Assembly: GCF_900128925.1 (NCBI RefSeq) | Contig: NZ_FQUJ01000019.1 | Span: 1 to 64,000, forward strand | DNA from: Modicisalibacter ilicicola DSM 19980 | GTDB lineage: Bacteria; Pseudomonadota; Gammaproteobacteria; Pseudomonadales; Halomonadaceae | Length of the DNA: 64,000 nt | Reading direction: 5' to 3' | Part shown: positions 18,207 to 26,659 of the stretch, one piece after another | Layout: every line of letters starts with the position of its first letter | How positions within the stretch are numbered: position 1 is the first letter of the stretch | Program-made: the position numbers and the translations under genes | The notes under the pieces: model-generated | Told to the model about the DNA's origin: nothing | The model's input: the letters and a program-made list of their open reading frames with translations, nothing else | The model's database searches: none

Positions 18207-19235
18207 ATGTCTAACAGCACCCCCAAGCGTCACCGCAAGCGTGTCATGCAACCCACCCTGGCCGATGTTGCCCGGGAAGCCGGGGTGTCGGCGATCACGG
18301 TATCGCGGGTGCTCAATTCACCGGACGCCGTACGGCCGGCGACACGGCGGCGGGTCGAAAGTGCCATCGACAAGGTGGGCTATGTGCGCAACCTGCTGGC
18401 GGGCAGCCTGGCCTCGGCGAGTTCTCGTGTGATCGCGGCGATCGTGCCGTCGCTCTCGAATGTCGTGTTCATCGAGGTGATCAACGGCCTGCAGAGCGAG
18501 TTCGAGCGCCACGGCTACCAGATCCTGCTGGGCAATACCGACTACGACCTCGAGCGCGAGTACCAACTCGTCCGGACCTTCCTGGGCTGGTCACCTTCGG
18601 CGCTGGTCATCACCGGGCTGCGCCACAGCGATGCCTGTCGGCGCATCCTTCGCCAGTGGGAGGGGCCGATTGCCGAGATCATGGAACTGGGCGAGGCCAT
18701 CGACCTCAATATCGGACTCGACCACCGCGAGGCCGGGCGCTGCATGGCCCGCCACCTGGTACAGAAAGGCTATCGCCGTATCGCCTACGTGGCGTCACGG
18801 ATCGCCCTGGATTATCGCGCCGGACTGCGCTACGACGGCCATCGTGAGGTGCTGCAGGACGCCGGCCTCGAAGCCCCCCTGCTCGACATGGATCAATTGA
18901 GCCAGTTCGAGACCGGCGCCCGGGCACTCGATGAAATAGTAGGTCTTCACCCGGATGCCGATGCGATTCACTTCGCCAACGACGATCTCGCCACCGGCGC
19001 CCTGCTGCACGCCAATCGCCAGGGCATCGGCATCCCCGAAAAGATCGCCATCGCCGGCTTCAACGGCCTACCGATCGGCCGGCACGTCACCCCGAGACTG
19101 ACCACCGTCGTCTCGCCCCGGGAAGCCATCGGGCGCATGGCAGCCCGGCAGATCATTGCGCGCCTCGAGGGGGAGCCGGTGCCCCGTCGGAGCCACGATG
19201 TCGGCTTTATCCTGGAAGTCGGGGGAAGCACCTGA
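18207..19235 (+). CDS. LacI-family repressor of the tetronate locus
   Basis: A 342-residue transcriptional regulator. The helix-turn-helix PTLADVAREAGVSAITVSRVLN is at residues ~15-36, with the hinge helix KVGYVRNLLAGSLAS, then the periplasmic-binding-protein-like effector domain ending in IGRMAARQIIARLEG. It most resembles the GntR (gluconate) group. The ATG at 18207 is preferred because AGGA is just upstream and the remaining N-terminus is family-like. It is divergent from ltnD with an operator between, so it probably represses the tetronate operon until a sugar acid binds. Confidence 0.88.
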   Translation: MSNSTPKRHRKRVMQPTLADVAREAGVSAITVSRVLNSPDAVRPATRRRVESAIDKVGYVRNLLAGSLASASSRVIAAIVPSLSNVVFIEVINGLQSEFERHGYQILLGNTDYDLEREYQLVRTFLGWSPSALVITGLRHSDACRRILRQWEGPIAEIMELGEAIDLNIGLDHREAGRCMARHLVQKGYRRIAYVASRIALDYRAGLRYDGHREVLQDAGLEAPLLDMDQLSQFETGARALDEIVGLHPDADAIHFANDDLATGALLHANRQGIGIPEKIAIAGFNGLPIGRHVTPRLTTVVSPREAIGRMAARQIIARLEGEPVPRRSHDVGFILEVGGST

Positions 19236-19263
19236 CCCTCGCCAGGCGTTTCCCGAGCGCCCT

Positions 19264-20019
19264 TCACTCCCCGAAGTACTTCTCGTGCAACTCATCGTAG
19301 GTACCGTCTTCCTTGACCTTCTTCATCGCGGCGTTGAAGGCCCCGACCAGTTCCTTGTCGCGCTTGCGAAAGGCGGCGCCGATCCCCGGCCCGTAGATCG
19401 ACTCGGGGCCGGTGACCAGTTCGCCCACCCGCGTAAACCGCTCGTTGCCGAGTAGCGTTTCCTGGGCCAGGGGAAAGGCGGTGAACACCAGGTCCAGGCG
19501 CTGGGCCTGCATGTCGTTGACCACGGCACCGGAATCCCCATAGCGGCGAATCTCGGCCTCGGGATAGAACTGGGTCACATATTCATCCTGGATGGTGCCC
19601 TGCTGCACGCCCACGGCCGCCCCTTCGAGATCGCCCCCTTCCGGAGCGAAGTCGCCCTCTGCCTGGCCCACCCACACCGAGGGCACCTGGAAGTAGGGCT
19701 CGGAAAACAGCACCTGCCGGGAGCGGTCCTCGGTGATGTTCATCGACGAGGCGATGAAGTCGTACTTGCGCGCCTGAAGACCGGGAATGATGCCGTCCCA
19801 GGCCTGCTCGACCCACTGGCACTCGCGCTGCATCCGTTCGCAGGCGGCCTCGACAAGCTCCACCTCGAAGCCGGTGATGGTGCCGTCGGGCAGTTTGTAC
19901 TGGTAGGGCTCGTAGGGAATGTCCACGCCGATGCGCAGCGGGTCCTGCTGTGCCTGGGCGCCCGTTCCAATCAGCAGGGTGGTGGCCAATACGCTGGAAA
20001 TGAGTGTCCTGTTCATCAT
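19264..20019 (-). CDS. ABC transporter solute-binding protein, family 3 (polar amino acid / opine type)
   Basis: A 251-residue periplasmic binding protein with a signal peptide (ISSVLATTLLIGTGAQAQ). It has the family-3 signature RIGVDIPYEPYQYKLPDGTITGFEVELVEAAC and the amino-acid-contacting IASSMNITEDRSRQVLFSEPYF. Such proteins bind amino acids or opines. No permease or ATPase gene is adjacent, so it is an orphan that must use another transporter or act as a sensor partner. It lies 65 bases downstream of the dehydrogenase alpha subunit, suggesting delivery of that enzyme's substrate. ATG codons at 20019 and 20016 are both possible. Confidence 0.85.
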   Translation of the reverse strand: MMNRTLISSVLATTLLIGTGAQAQQDPLRIGVDIPYEPYQYKLPDGTITGFEVELVEAACERMQRECQWVEQAWDGIIPGLQARKYDFIASSMNITEDRSRQVLFSEPYFQVPSVWVGQAEGDFAPEGGDLEGAAVGVQQGTIQDEYVTQFYPEAEIRRYGDSGAVVNDMQAQRLDLVFTAFPLAQETLLGNERFTRVGELVTGPESIYGPGIGAAFRKRDKELVGAFNAAMKKVKEDGTYDELHEKYFGE

Positions 20020-20084
20020 CGTTGCCTCGTTTGTTGTTGTCCCACTGGTCGTCTTGCCGAGCCGCGAGTGTCAACCGCTGCCGG

Positions 20085-21485
20085 TCACGCTCGCGATGCC
20101 TCTCGTGCCGCCAGTTCCCCGAGGGTGATCGAGTGAACCGGCGGACGTATGTGGTAGTAGCCCACGGCGTCCGGCGTCCCGCCGAGACGCTGGGCCAGCA
20201 GTCGGGTGACGCTTTCGCCGCATTGGCGGCCCTGGCAGGGGCCCATGCCGCAGCGGGTAAATGCCTTGAGCTGGTTGGGACCCGCACCGCCCTGGGTGAT
20301 GGCCAGATCGAGTTCGCCGCGGCTGACGCTCTCGCAGCGGCACACCAGCGTCTCCGCCGACTGGTCGTCGAGCCAACTCTCGGGCAGACGAAACAGGCGC
20401 TCGAGCAGGCACCGCGCCTCGAGATCGCGGCGACGTGCCGCGAGCAGTGCTTGTCCTTCCCGGCGTTGCTCGGCCGTTGTCCTTTGCTCGTTCTCGAGCA
20501 GGGACAGGGCCACCAGCCGGCCCTCGCGTTCGGCGTTGAGGGCGCCGCCGATGCCGCCGCCGTCGCCGGCGATCCATAGATTGGTGCCGGCCGCCAGGGT
20601 CGCGTCGCGCCGCGGCACGAAGCATTGCTGGCCCGCGTGCCAGACGTGCTCGAGTCCCAGACTGCGCGCCAGTTGAGGCTCAGGGGTCACGCCGAAGTGT
20701 GTCAGCAGCAGTTCGCTTGGCTGGGTGTGCCAGCGGCCCTTGTGGCGATAGCGCACCCGCTCGACGGCCGTATCGCCCTCGGCTTCCAGGGCAGTGATGC
20801 CCTGGCGGATGGGCACGCCTGCACGCTTGAGAGCACCGATCAGACGCGCTCCCTTGAGCAGATAGTCGCGCCCCAGCCAGGCGCGATGTACCTGGTGCAG
20901 CACCTCGCCATAACGCCTGGCCGGCGCGACATCCAGGATCAGCGCCGGCGGGCGGGCGGCACGCAGATACTGCCAGGCCAGCAGGTAGAGCAGCGGCCCG
21001 CTGCCGGCCAGCACCGGCGGTATCGAGGGCACCAGGGCACCCTGCTTGAGCAGGATCTGCGCGGCCCCGGCATTCATGACCCCGGGCAGCTGCCAGCCCC
21101 GGAACGGCCAGCCGCGCTCCATGGCGCCACCGGCGAGAATCAGCTGCCGAGCCTGCCAGCGCTGTGTCTGGCCTCGAGCCAGCACTCCCAGCGCCGTGCC
21201 CGAGGCGTCATTATCGGCCCACCACACGCGACTGCCGGGGCGATGGTCGATATCGGCCTGGAGAAAGGCGTCGAGCAGTTCACGACCGCGCCGGTAGTCC
21301 TTGCCCATCACGGCGTCGCTCGCCTGGGGCGCGTGCAACTGACGATAGATCTGCCCGCCCGGGGCGGCGTTCATGTCGAACACCGTCGGTCGATAGCCGG
21401 CATCGGCCAGCGTGACCGCGGCGGCCATGCCCGCCGGACCGGCGCCGACGATGGCGATATCGGCGTTGCGCGACTCAGCCATCAT
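20085..21485 (-). CDS. FAD/[2Fe-2S] dehydrogenase alpha subunit (opine oxidase A / HcnB / D-hydroxyproline dehydrogenase type)
   Basis: A 466-residue flavoprotein. The FAD loop DIAIVGAGPAGMAAAVTLADAG is at residues ~10-31, a second nucleotide-binding region begins near VLAGSGPLLYLLA (~160), and the C-terminus carries a BFD-like [2Fe-2S] domain (VCRCESVSRGEL ... RCGMGPCQGRQC, ~375-425) with four Cys. This is the architecture of octopine/nopaline oxidase subunit A, HcnB and the alpha subunit of D-hydroxyproline dehydrogenase. It works with the ferredoxin-like and DadA-like subunits encoded just upstream. The substrate is probably an amine, opine or D-imino acid. Confidence 0.87.
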   Translation of the reverse strand: MMAESRNADIAIVGAGPAGMAAAVTLADAGYRPTVFDMNAAPGGQIYRQLHAPQASDAVMGKDYRRGRELLDAFLQADIDHRPGSRVWWADNDASGTALGVLARGQTQRWQARQLILAGGAMERGWPFRGWQLPGVMNAGAAQILLKQGALVPSIPPVLAGSGPLLYLLAWQYLRAARPPALILDVAPARRYGEVLHQVHRAWLGRDYLLKGARLIGALKRAGVPIRQGITALEAEGDTAVERVRYRHKGRWHTQPSELLLTHFGVTPEPQLARSLGLEHVWHAGQQCFVPRRDATLAAGTNLWIAGDGGGIGGALNAEREGRLVALSLLENEQRTTAEQRREGQALLAARRRDLEARCLLERLFRLPESWLDDQSAETLVCRCESVSRGELDLAITQGGAGPNQLKAFTRCGMGPCQGRQCGESVTRLLAQRLGGTPDAVGYYHIRPPVHSITLGELAAREASRA

Positions 21486-21774
21486 GGATGTCGCCTCCCT
21501 GGCGCTCGATGCGCATGCCCTCGGCCACCGGCTCCAGACAGCCCTGGCGATTGGCGCACCCGTCGATGGTGATCAGGCATTCCTGGCAGACGCCCATCAT
21601 GCACAGCGGTGCCCGAGGTGTGCCGTCCACATGGCGGCGATAGCCTTGCCAACCGCGCAGCTGCAGGACGGCGGCGGCCACCGTCAGGGTCTCGGCAACG
21701 CGATGAGGCTCGCCGTCCAGCCAGACCTGGACGTGGCGCGTCGGCGTGGCGGCGGTGTCAAGACGCTGAAACAT
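21475..21774 (-). CDS. [2Fe-2S] ferredoxin-like gamma subunit (HcnA type)
   Basis: A 99-residue protein with a plant-type [2Fe-2S] cluster motif LCMMGVCQECLITIDG-x6-C at about residues 58-80. It is the electron-transfer subunit of three-part amine/opine dehydrogenases, carrying electrons between the two flavoproteins. It overlaps both neighbours (11 bases with the alpha subunit, 17 with the DadA-like subunit), so the three are translationally coupled. It has no signal peptide. Confidence 0.88.
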   Translation of the reverse strand: MFQRLDTAATPTRHVQVWLDGEPHRVAETLTVAAAVLQLRGWQGYRRHVDGTPRAPLCMMGVCQECLITIDGCANRQGCLEPVAEGMRIERQGGDIHDG

Positions 21775-22876
21775 GCAGGCGTGCCCCCGAGAAGTGTGGA
21801 AAGCTCTGTTCGAGGCGGTCGTCGCGGATCGCCTCCGCCAGCCCCTCGGCGTGAAATGCCGCCAGGGTGATGCCGCTATGGCAATTGAGGTTGTAGGCGC
21901 CGGGGTGCGTGGTGGAGGTTTCGTAGAGCGGATGGCCGTCCGGCGTCATCACCCGCAGCGCGCCCCAGCTGCGCACCAGACGCGCCGCCTCGAGATCCGG
22001 ATAGATGCGCACCGCCTTCTCCGCCAGGGACTGCATCATGGCCAGGGTCACGCCCTTGTCGAGCCCTGCGTCCTCGTGGGTATCGCCGATCAGGTAGCCG
22101 CCGCTGGCGGTCTGGCGAATCTGCGGCGTGGGCAGGCGCCCGCCGGGCGGGCGCCGCTCAGTAACCAGCACCTGGCCGCGCACCGGACGCACCGCCGCGG
22201 TGAGCCCCAGCCCCGAGGCGAGTTGCCGTGCACCGAGCCCCGCCGCAAGGATCACCCGTTCGGCCGTGAATTGACCCTGGGGCGTGGTGGCGCGAAAGCC
22301 GCCTGCAGTCGCCTCGAGTCGTTCCACGGGTGTGGCGGGACGGGTTTCGACGCCCAAGGCGCGGCTGGCGGCATACAGGGCGCGCAGCAGATAGAGCGGA
22401 TTGCACTGGCCGTCGTGGGGCGACCAGGTGCCTCCCGGGATCGTCTCGCCCAGTCCCGGCAGGCAAGACGTTAGTGCTTCGCGATCGAGATACTCCCAGC
22501 GGAAGTTCGCGGCCATATAGCGCGAGGCATTCTGTAGTTCGGCGTAGTCCGCCTGGCGAGAGCGCGCTTCTTCGGCGTCCAGGCACAGATCGACACCGCC
22601 GCGCTGCTCATATTCGAGCTCGATGCCGGTACGTTCGGTCAACTCCCCGGCGAAATCGGCCCAGGCCTTGGCGGATTCGAGGCTCAGCTCGGCGTAGCGC
22701 GGCATGCCCACGCCCTTGCCCTGCACCCAGACCAGACCGGCATTGCCTCGTGAGGCGCGCAGGGCATCGTCGCTTTCGTCGAGCACGGTCACGCCCTGGC
22801 CGGCGCGCGCCAGCCCGTAGGCCACCGCCATGCCCACCACGCCACCACCGACGATGAGGAAGTCGCGCTGCTTCAT
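21758..22876 (-). CDS. FAD-dependent D-amino acid dehydrogenase-like beta subunit (HcnC / opine oxidase B type)
   Basis: A 372-residue DAO/DadA-family flavoprotein. The start at 22876 gives the FAD loop MKQRDFLIVGGGVVGMAVAY at the very N-terminus; the open frame reaches back to 23680 but that part is antisense to the LysR gene and is discarded. It has VILAAGLGARQLASGLGL (~215) and the C-terminal LNCHSGITLAAFHAEGLAEAI loop typical of this family. It oxidises the amine or imino acid and passes electrons to the alpha/gamma subunits. It is the first gene of the operon, divergent from the LysR regulator. Confidence 0.87.
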   Translation of the reverse strand: MKQRDFLIVGGGVVGMAVAYGLARAGQGVTVLDESDDALRASRGNAGLVWVQGKGVGMPRYAELSLESAKAWADFAGELTERTGIELEYEQRGGVDLCLDAEEARSRQADYAELQNASRYMAANFRWEYLDREALTSCLPGLGETIPGGTWSPHDGQCNPLYLLRALYAASRALGVETRPATPVERLEATAGGFRATTPQGQFTAERVILAAGLGARQLASGLGLTAAVRPVRGQVLVTERRPPGGRLPTPQIRQTASGGYLIGDTHEDAGLDKGVTLAMMQSLAEKAVRIYPDLEAARLVRSWGALRVMTPDGHPLYETSTTHPGAYNLNCHSGITLAAFHAEGLAEAIRDDRLEQSFPHFSGARLHVSAS

Positions 22877-22969
22877 TGCCAGGCTCGTTGCAAAGGTCGT
22901 CACTCGACGATAGGCGCGCCAGGCTATACGATCCAATACCAATACCTGGCCAAGCCATATCCTTTCGTT

Positions 22970-23887
22970 ATGTCCAAGCCTTACCTCAGCGACCGCCAGA
23001 TCGTCGCGTTCAAGCACGTCATGGAGTGCGGCACGGTCTCCGGTGCGGCCCAGCGCATGCTGACCGCCCAGCCCGGCGTCACGCGGCTGCTCAAGCAGCT
23101 CGAGCACGACGTCGGCTTTGCACTCTTCGAGCGCCGGCGCGGACGGCTGGTGCCGACGCCGGAGGCGCGGCTCTTCTACCGGGAAGTGGTCCGGGTCTGG
23201 ACCGGCAACGAGCACCTGCGCGATACCGCGCGACGCATCCGCGAGCGCGAGATCGGCGGGCTGCGCATCAGCGCCATGCCCCTGCTGGGCCTGGTGTTCA
23301 TTCCCGATATTCTGGCGGACTTCGTGCCGACGCATCCCGACGCCCGTGTCGAACTCTCCACCTATCGCTCCGAGCAGGTAGTGGAAGAGGTGATGACCCA
23401 GCGTTGCGACCTGGGCTTCGCCATCCTCGCCGAGAACGACGATCGCGTGGACCAGGAAGTCTTTCGGCTGGAGAGCCTCTGCGCCCTGCCCGAGGGCCAT
23501 GCCCTCGAAGCCAGGGAAACCGTCGCCCCGGAGGATCTCGCCGGCGAACGGCTGATCTGTTTCGAGCGGCACGATCCGCTGCGCCAGGCCCTGGATCACC
23601 TGCTCGAGCGGGAGGGCATACGCCCGCGCCAGCGCCTGGAGGTCTCCCTGGCCCTGCAGGCGATTCGACTGGTGCATCATGGCCTGGGGGTGGCGATTCT
23701 CGATCCCATCAGCGCCCGGGCCTTCGGCAGCGGCGGCGTGACGCTGCGTCCCTTCGCCCCCACCCTAGGCGAGGACTTCGCCCTGCTGACCCCGAGGGAC
23801 CGGCCGGCCTCGCGGTTGGCGCAAGATTTCATCGCCCTGTTTCGGCGGCATCATGGCAAGTTGAGCATGATCGACGGCAATCGATGA
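22970..23887 (+). CDS. LysR-family regulator of the dehydrogenase operon
   Basis: A 305-residue regulator. The winged helix is at the N-terminus (QIVAFKHVMECGTVSGAAQRMLTAQPGVTRLLKQLEHDVG, residues ~9-50), followed by the RRGRLVPTPEA wing and a periplasmic-binding-like effector domain. It resembles the OccR/NocR opine group. It is divergent from the DadA-like gene with 93 bases between, the usual LysR arrangement, so it probably activates that operon in response to the substrate or its amino acid product. Confidence 0.87.
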   Translation: MSKPYLSDRQIVAFKHVMECGTVSGAAQRMLTAQPGVTRLLKQLEHDVGFALFERRRGRLVPTPEARLFYREVVRVWTGNEHLRDTARRIREREIGGLRISAMPLLGLVFIPDILADFVPTHPDARVELSTYRSEQVVEEVMTQRCDLGFAILAENDDRVDQEVFRLESLCALPEGHALEARETVAPEDLAGERLICFERHDPLRQALDHLLEREGIRPRQRLEVSLALQAIRLVHHGLGVAILDPISARAFGSGGVTLRPFAPTLGEDFALLTPRDRPASRLAQDFIALFRRHHGKLSMIDGNR

Positions 23888-23956
23888 CACCCTCTCGAAC
23901 GCCGCCTTCTTGAAGCAGCCACCTTGAAGACATGCCCGGCGGTGAAGCCAGCACCT

Positions 23957-24005
23957 TATTGGTCATGCTGCAAACTAGCCGTATACTATGTAAATCCTAG
24001 CCGTA
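23957..24005 (+). promoter_or_regulatory. Promoter and direct-repeat operator of the toxin-antitoxin pair
   Basis: CTAGCCGTA occurs twice (23975-23983 and 23997-24005), start to start 22 bases, i.e. two helical turns. A -10-like TATACT (23982-23987) overlaps the first copy, with TTGGTC 17 bases upstream as a weak -35. This is the layout expected for autoregulation by a ribbon-helix-helix antitoxin. The repeats are seen; the regulation is inferred. Confidence 0.55.
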
Positions 24006-24018
24006 CTGGAGGTGCACC

Positions 24019-24261
24019 ATGCCAGCCGAGACCGTCAAGCTGACCATCCGCCTGCCGCGCCAGGACGTGGAGTTCGCCAAGGCCTATGCCAAGGCCCATG
24101 ACCTGAGCGTGACCGAGGTGATCGATCGCTATCTCCGGCGCATGCGTGCCTTGGGAAACGGCGTGCCATCACCCGAGCTGGACTTCATCACCGGCCTGGT
24201 GCCAGCCGACGTGGATGCCGAGGCCGAATACCGTAAATACCAGCAAGAGAAGCATGGATGA
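24019..24261 (+). CDS. Antitoxin of a PIN-type toxin-antitoxin pair (ribbon-helix-helix)
   Basis: An 80-residue protein with a ribbon-helix-helix-like N-terminus: the strand VKLTIRLPRQDVEF then helices KAYAKAHDLSVTEVIDRYLRRM. It matches the DUF6364-type antitoxins that pair with PIN_3 toxins. The C-terminal acidic segment (VPADVDAEAEYRKYQQEKHG) would wrap the toxin. GGAGGTG precedes the ATG by 6 bases. The stop overlaps the toxin start by 4 bases, so the two are coupled. Confidence 0.83.
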   Translation: MPAETVKLTIRLPRQDVEFAKAYAKAHDLSVTEVIDRYLRRMRALGNGVPSPELDFITGLVPADVDAEAEYRKYQQEKHG

Positions 24262-24671
24262 TCCTGCTGGATACCAACGTGGTGCTGGACGTCATCCAGC
24301 GGCGTGAACCGCACTACCAGGCATCGGCTGCAGTGATGGATCGGATCATTCGCAACAAGATCACTGGCGCGTTATCTGCCCACGCCATCACGACCGTCTA
24401 CTTTATCATCGCCCGCCACCAGAACCGGGACGTCGCGGCTCAGGCTATCCAATGGCTATTGAAGCATTTCACGGTGGCCTCGGTGGGAAGACCGGAGTTG
24501 CTGCGTGCCCAGGCGCTGGGGTGGCCGGACTTCGAGGATGCGGTCGTGGCGGCTGCAGCGGAATCTTCGGGTTGCGATACCATCCTGTCGCGTAACGTGC
24601 GTGATTTTAACGGCTCGCCCATACCTGCCGTAACACCTGAAGAGTATTTGCTTGGCCTCGAAGAGAAGTGA
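24258..24671 (+). CDS. PIN-domain toxin (ribonuclease)
   Basis: A 137-residue PIN-domain protein of the PIN_3 group. The acidic metal-binding residues are visible: Asp in LLDTNVVLDV (5), Glu/Asp in the central helix, and the pair in GWPDFEDAVVAAAAES (~95-100) plus Asp in CDTILSRNVRDF. It is predicted to cleave RNA when not held by the upstream antitoxin. The pair sits between the LysR and GNAT genes as a small accessory insertion. The RNA target is unknown. Confidence 0.87.
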   Translation: MILLDTNVVLDVIQRREPHYQASAAVMDRIIRNKITGALSAHAITTVYFIIARHQNRDVAAQAIQWLLKHFTVASVGRPELLRAQALGWPDFEDAVVAAAAESSGCDTILSRNVRDFNGSPIPAVTPEEYLLGLEEK

Positions 24672-24704
24672 TGCCTTGGCGAGGTGCCAACGCCGCTGCG
24701 CCAA

Positions 24705-25181
24705 TCATGTGACGAGGCGCCGCGTCATGATCGTCACCTCCTCGCCGCGATAGACGAGTGCCTCGTGCGTCTCCCAGCCCAGCCGCCGATAGAGCGCCTG
24801 TCGATCCGGGGTGAAGAGATACAGCCGCTCGATTCCCGCCTGTCGAGCTTCATGCTCGACGCGCCGCACCAGATGTGAAGCGACACCCTTGCCACGCCAT
24901 TCCGGCAAGACGAACACCGAGGCCAGCCAGGGCGTGAGCTCGCGACGCACCTCCATGTCGTCTTCCACCAGGCTCGCGGTGCCGACCGGGCGTCCCTCTT
25001 CAAGGGCGAGGAACACCGAGGGCACGCCTCGGGTCCCGCAAATCCCACGCAGTTCCTCCTGCCAGGCGCGAAACGAGGTCTCGGGGTACAGCCGGCCCCA
25101 CTGTTCATGCTGCCACCGGGCAACGCGCGACAGGTGGGGCGAGTCAGCAAGGAGTCGGCGCAGTTCCGGAAGGTCAGCCAT
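24705..25181 (-). CDS. GNAT-family N-acetyltransferase
   Basis: A 158-residue acetyltransferase. The acetyl-CoA-binding motif A reads ASVFVLPEWRGKGVASHLVRRVEHEA (residues ~86-112), with the R-G-K-G-V loop for the pyrophosphate, and motif B ends in LYRRLGWETHEALVYRGEEVTIMTR. AGAGGGAAAG precedes the ATG. The substrate (amine, antibiotic or protein N-terminus) cannot be told from the sequence. It stands alone. Confidence 0.85.
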   Translation of the reverse strand: MADLPELRRLLADSPHLSRVARWQHEQWGRLYPETSFRAWQEELRGICGTRGVPSVFLALEEGRPVGTASLVEDDMEVRRELTPWLASVFVLPEWRGKGVASHLVRRVEHEARQAGIERLYLFTPDRQALYRRLGWETHEALVYRGEEVTIMTRRLVT

Positions 25182-25507
25182 CTTTCCCTCTTTCTTCGAA
25201 CGCGCGGGCCACCGCGACGAGAGCGCAGCGGCTTACTTCAAGGCGATGGGCAAGCATCTAAACATGGCAATATTCATTCGCTCCTCTCTTGATATTCAAT
25301 ATTTTGGTAAATCTAAAATATTACAAAAACCATAAAAACAAGTCATATGAACCCCTCCCTGTTCACGCTAGAATCGTCTCGTTTTTTTAATACCATTCAA
25401 CTTCGCTAAATAACCAGACACGCGATTCGTTAAATCAGCATTGACCTATATAAGAACAGGTCGGCCACGATTCGAACAGACGTCAGCGGACAAGCAGGGT
25501 AAGTGTA
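25182..25507. other. Intergenic, AT-rich promoter region of the nfr-type operon
   Basis: No gene is visible. The sequence from about 25255 to 25440 is clearly richer in A/T than the genome average. A weak sigma-70-like promoter may be present (TTCGTT at 25426-25431, 17 bases, TATAAG at 25449-25454), 54 bases before the wecB start. No JUMPstart sequence, as found before many polysaccharide operons, is seen. Confidence 0.4.
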
Positions 25508-26659
25508 ATGACAAGCCGACTGATGATGGTAGTTGGCACGCGTCCGGAAGCCATCAAGATGGCGCCCCTGGCCCATGCACTCAATCGCAGCACGGAGTTT
25601 TCGCTGCATCTGTGCGCCACCGGCCAGCACCGCGGCATGCTGGACCAGGTGCTTGAACTCTTCGCGCTCGAGGCGGACTCCAACCTCGCCGTGATGACCG
25701 AGAATCAGACGCTGAACGGCCTGCAGGCGCGGTTGATGACCGGCCTGGATCGTGTCTATCAGGACGTCGAGCCGGAGCTGGTGCTGGTTCACGGCGACAC
25801 GGCAACCTGCTTTGCCGCCACCCTGGCCGCCTTCCACCGCCGCATCCCGGTGGCCCACGTCGAGGCGGGGCTGAGAACGAACAATATCCTTTCCCCCTGG
25901 CCGGAAGAGGCCTATCGCCAGATGACGGCGGTGCTGGCAACCCTGCATTTCGCGCCCACCGCCAGCGCCCGGGACAATCTGCTGCGCGGTGGTGCCGCCG
26001 CCGACGCCATCCGGGTCACGGGCAATACCGTCATCGACGCCCTGCTGTGGATGCGCCGACGCCTCAAGAGCGAGCGCTGGTCGCCTGCTCCCGACTCGCC
26101 CCTGGCCACCTTGCGCGACGACTCGCGCGTCGTGCTGATCACCGGCCATCGCCGCGAGAATTTCGGCCAGGGCTTCGAGAGCATCTGCCAGGCGATCAAG
26201 CAGTTGGCGCAACGCTATCCCGATGTCGACTTCGTCTATCCGGTGCACCTCAACCCGGCCGTCAACGGCGTGGTTCGCCCTCTGCTGGGAGGGCTGCCCA
26301 ACGTGATACTGACCGCCCCGCTGGACTACCCGCACTTCGTGTGGCTGATGGACCGGGCCTCGCTGATCCTGACCGACTCGGGCGGCGTCCAGGAAGAGGC
26401 CCCCGCGCTCGGCAAGCCGGTGCTGGTGTTGCGCAACGAGACCGAGCGCGTCGATGCCCAGGCCGCCGGAACGGTACGCCTGGTCGGCAGCCGGACATCA
26501 CGCATCGTGGAAGAGACCGAGCGCCTGCTGGACTCCCCCGTCGACTACCAGAAAATGGCCTCGGTGAAGAACCCCTACGGGGACGGGCACGCCTGCGAAC
26601 GCATCCTGGAGCGCCTGACCACGTATTTTGCCTCTGTTCCCGATAGCGTGAGCTGCTGA
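25508..26659 (+). CDS. wecB: UDP-N-acetylglucosamine 2-epimerase (non-hydrolysing)
   Basis: A 383-residue cytoplasmic enzyme that converts UDP-GlcNAc to UDP-ManNAc. Hallmarks: VVGTRPEAIKMAPL at the N-terminus, VHGDTATCFAATLAAFHRRIPVAHVEAGLRT (residues ~93-125), ITGHRRENFG (~213) and LILTDSGGVQEEAPALGKPVLVLRNETERVDA (~285-315). The same protein was isolated in E. coli as NfrC, needed for phage N4 adsorption. Here it is the first gene of an operon with nfrB and nfrA (TGATG overlap), without wecC or other enterobacterial-antigen genes, which argues that UDP-ManNAc feeds the NfrB glycosyltransferase. Confidence 0.93.
   Translation: MTSRLMMVVGTRPEAIKMAPLAHALNRSTEFSLHLCATGQHRGMLDQVLELFALEADSNLAVMTENQTLNGLQARLMTGLDRVYQDVEPELVLVHGDTATCFAATLAAFHRRIPVAHVEAGLRTNNILSPWPEEAYRQMTAVLATLHFAPTASARDNLLRGGAAADAIRVTGNTVIDALLWMRRRLKSERWSPAPDSPLATLRDDSRVVLITGHRRENFGQGFESICQAIKQLAQRYPDVDFVYPVHLNPAVNGVVRPLLGGLPNVILTAPLDYPHFVWLMDRASLILTDSGGVQEEAPALGKPVLVLRNETERVDAQAAGTVRLVGSRTSRIVEETERLLDSPVDYQKMASVKNPYGDGHACERILERLTTYFASVPDSVSC

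Noticed and set aside
21758-23680. A 640-residue open frame covering the DadA-like gene plus a long N-terminal extension
   Set aside because: The first 268 codons are antisense to the LysR gene and resemble no protein; the flavoprotein clearly begins at the FAD loop after the ATG at 22876.
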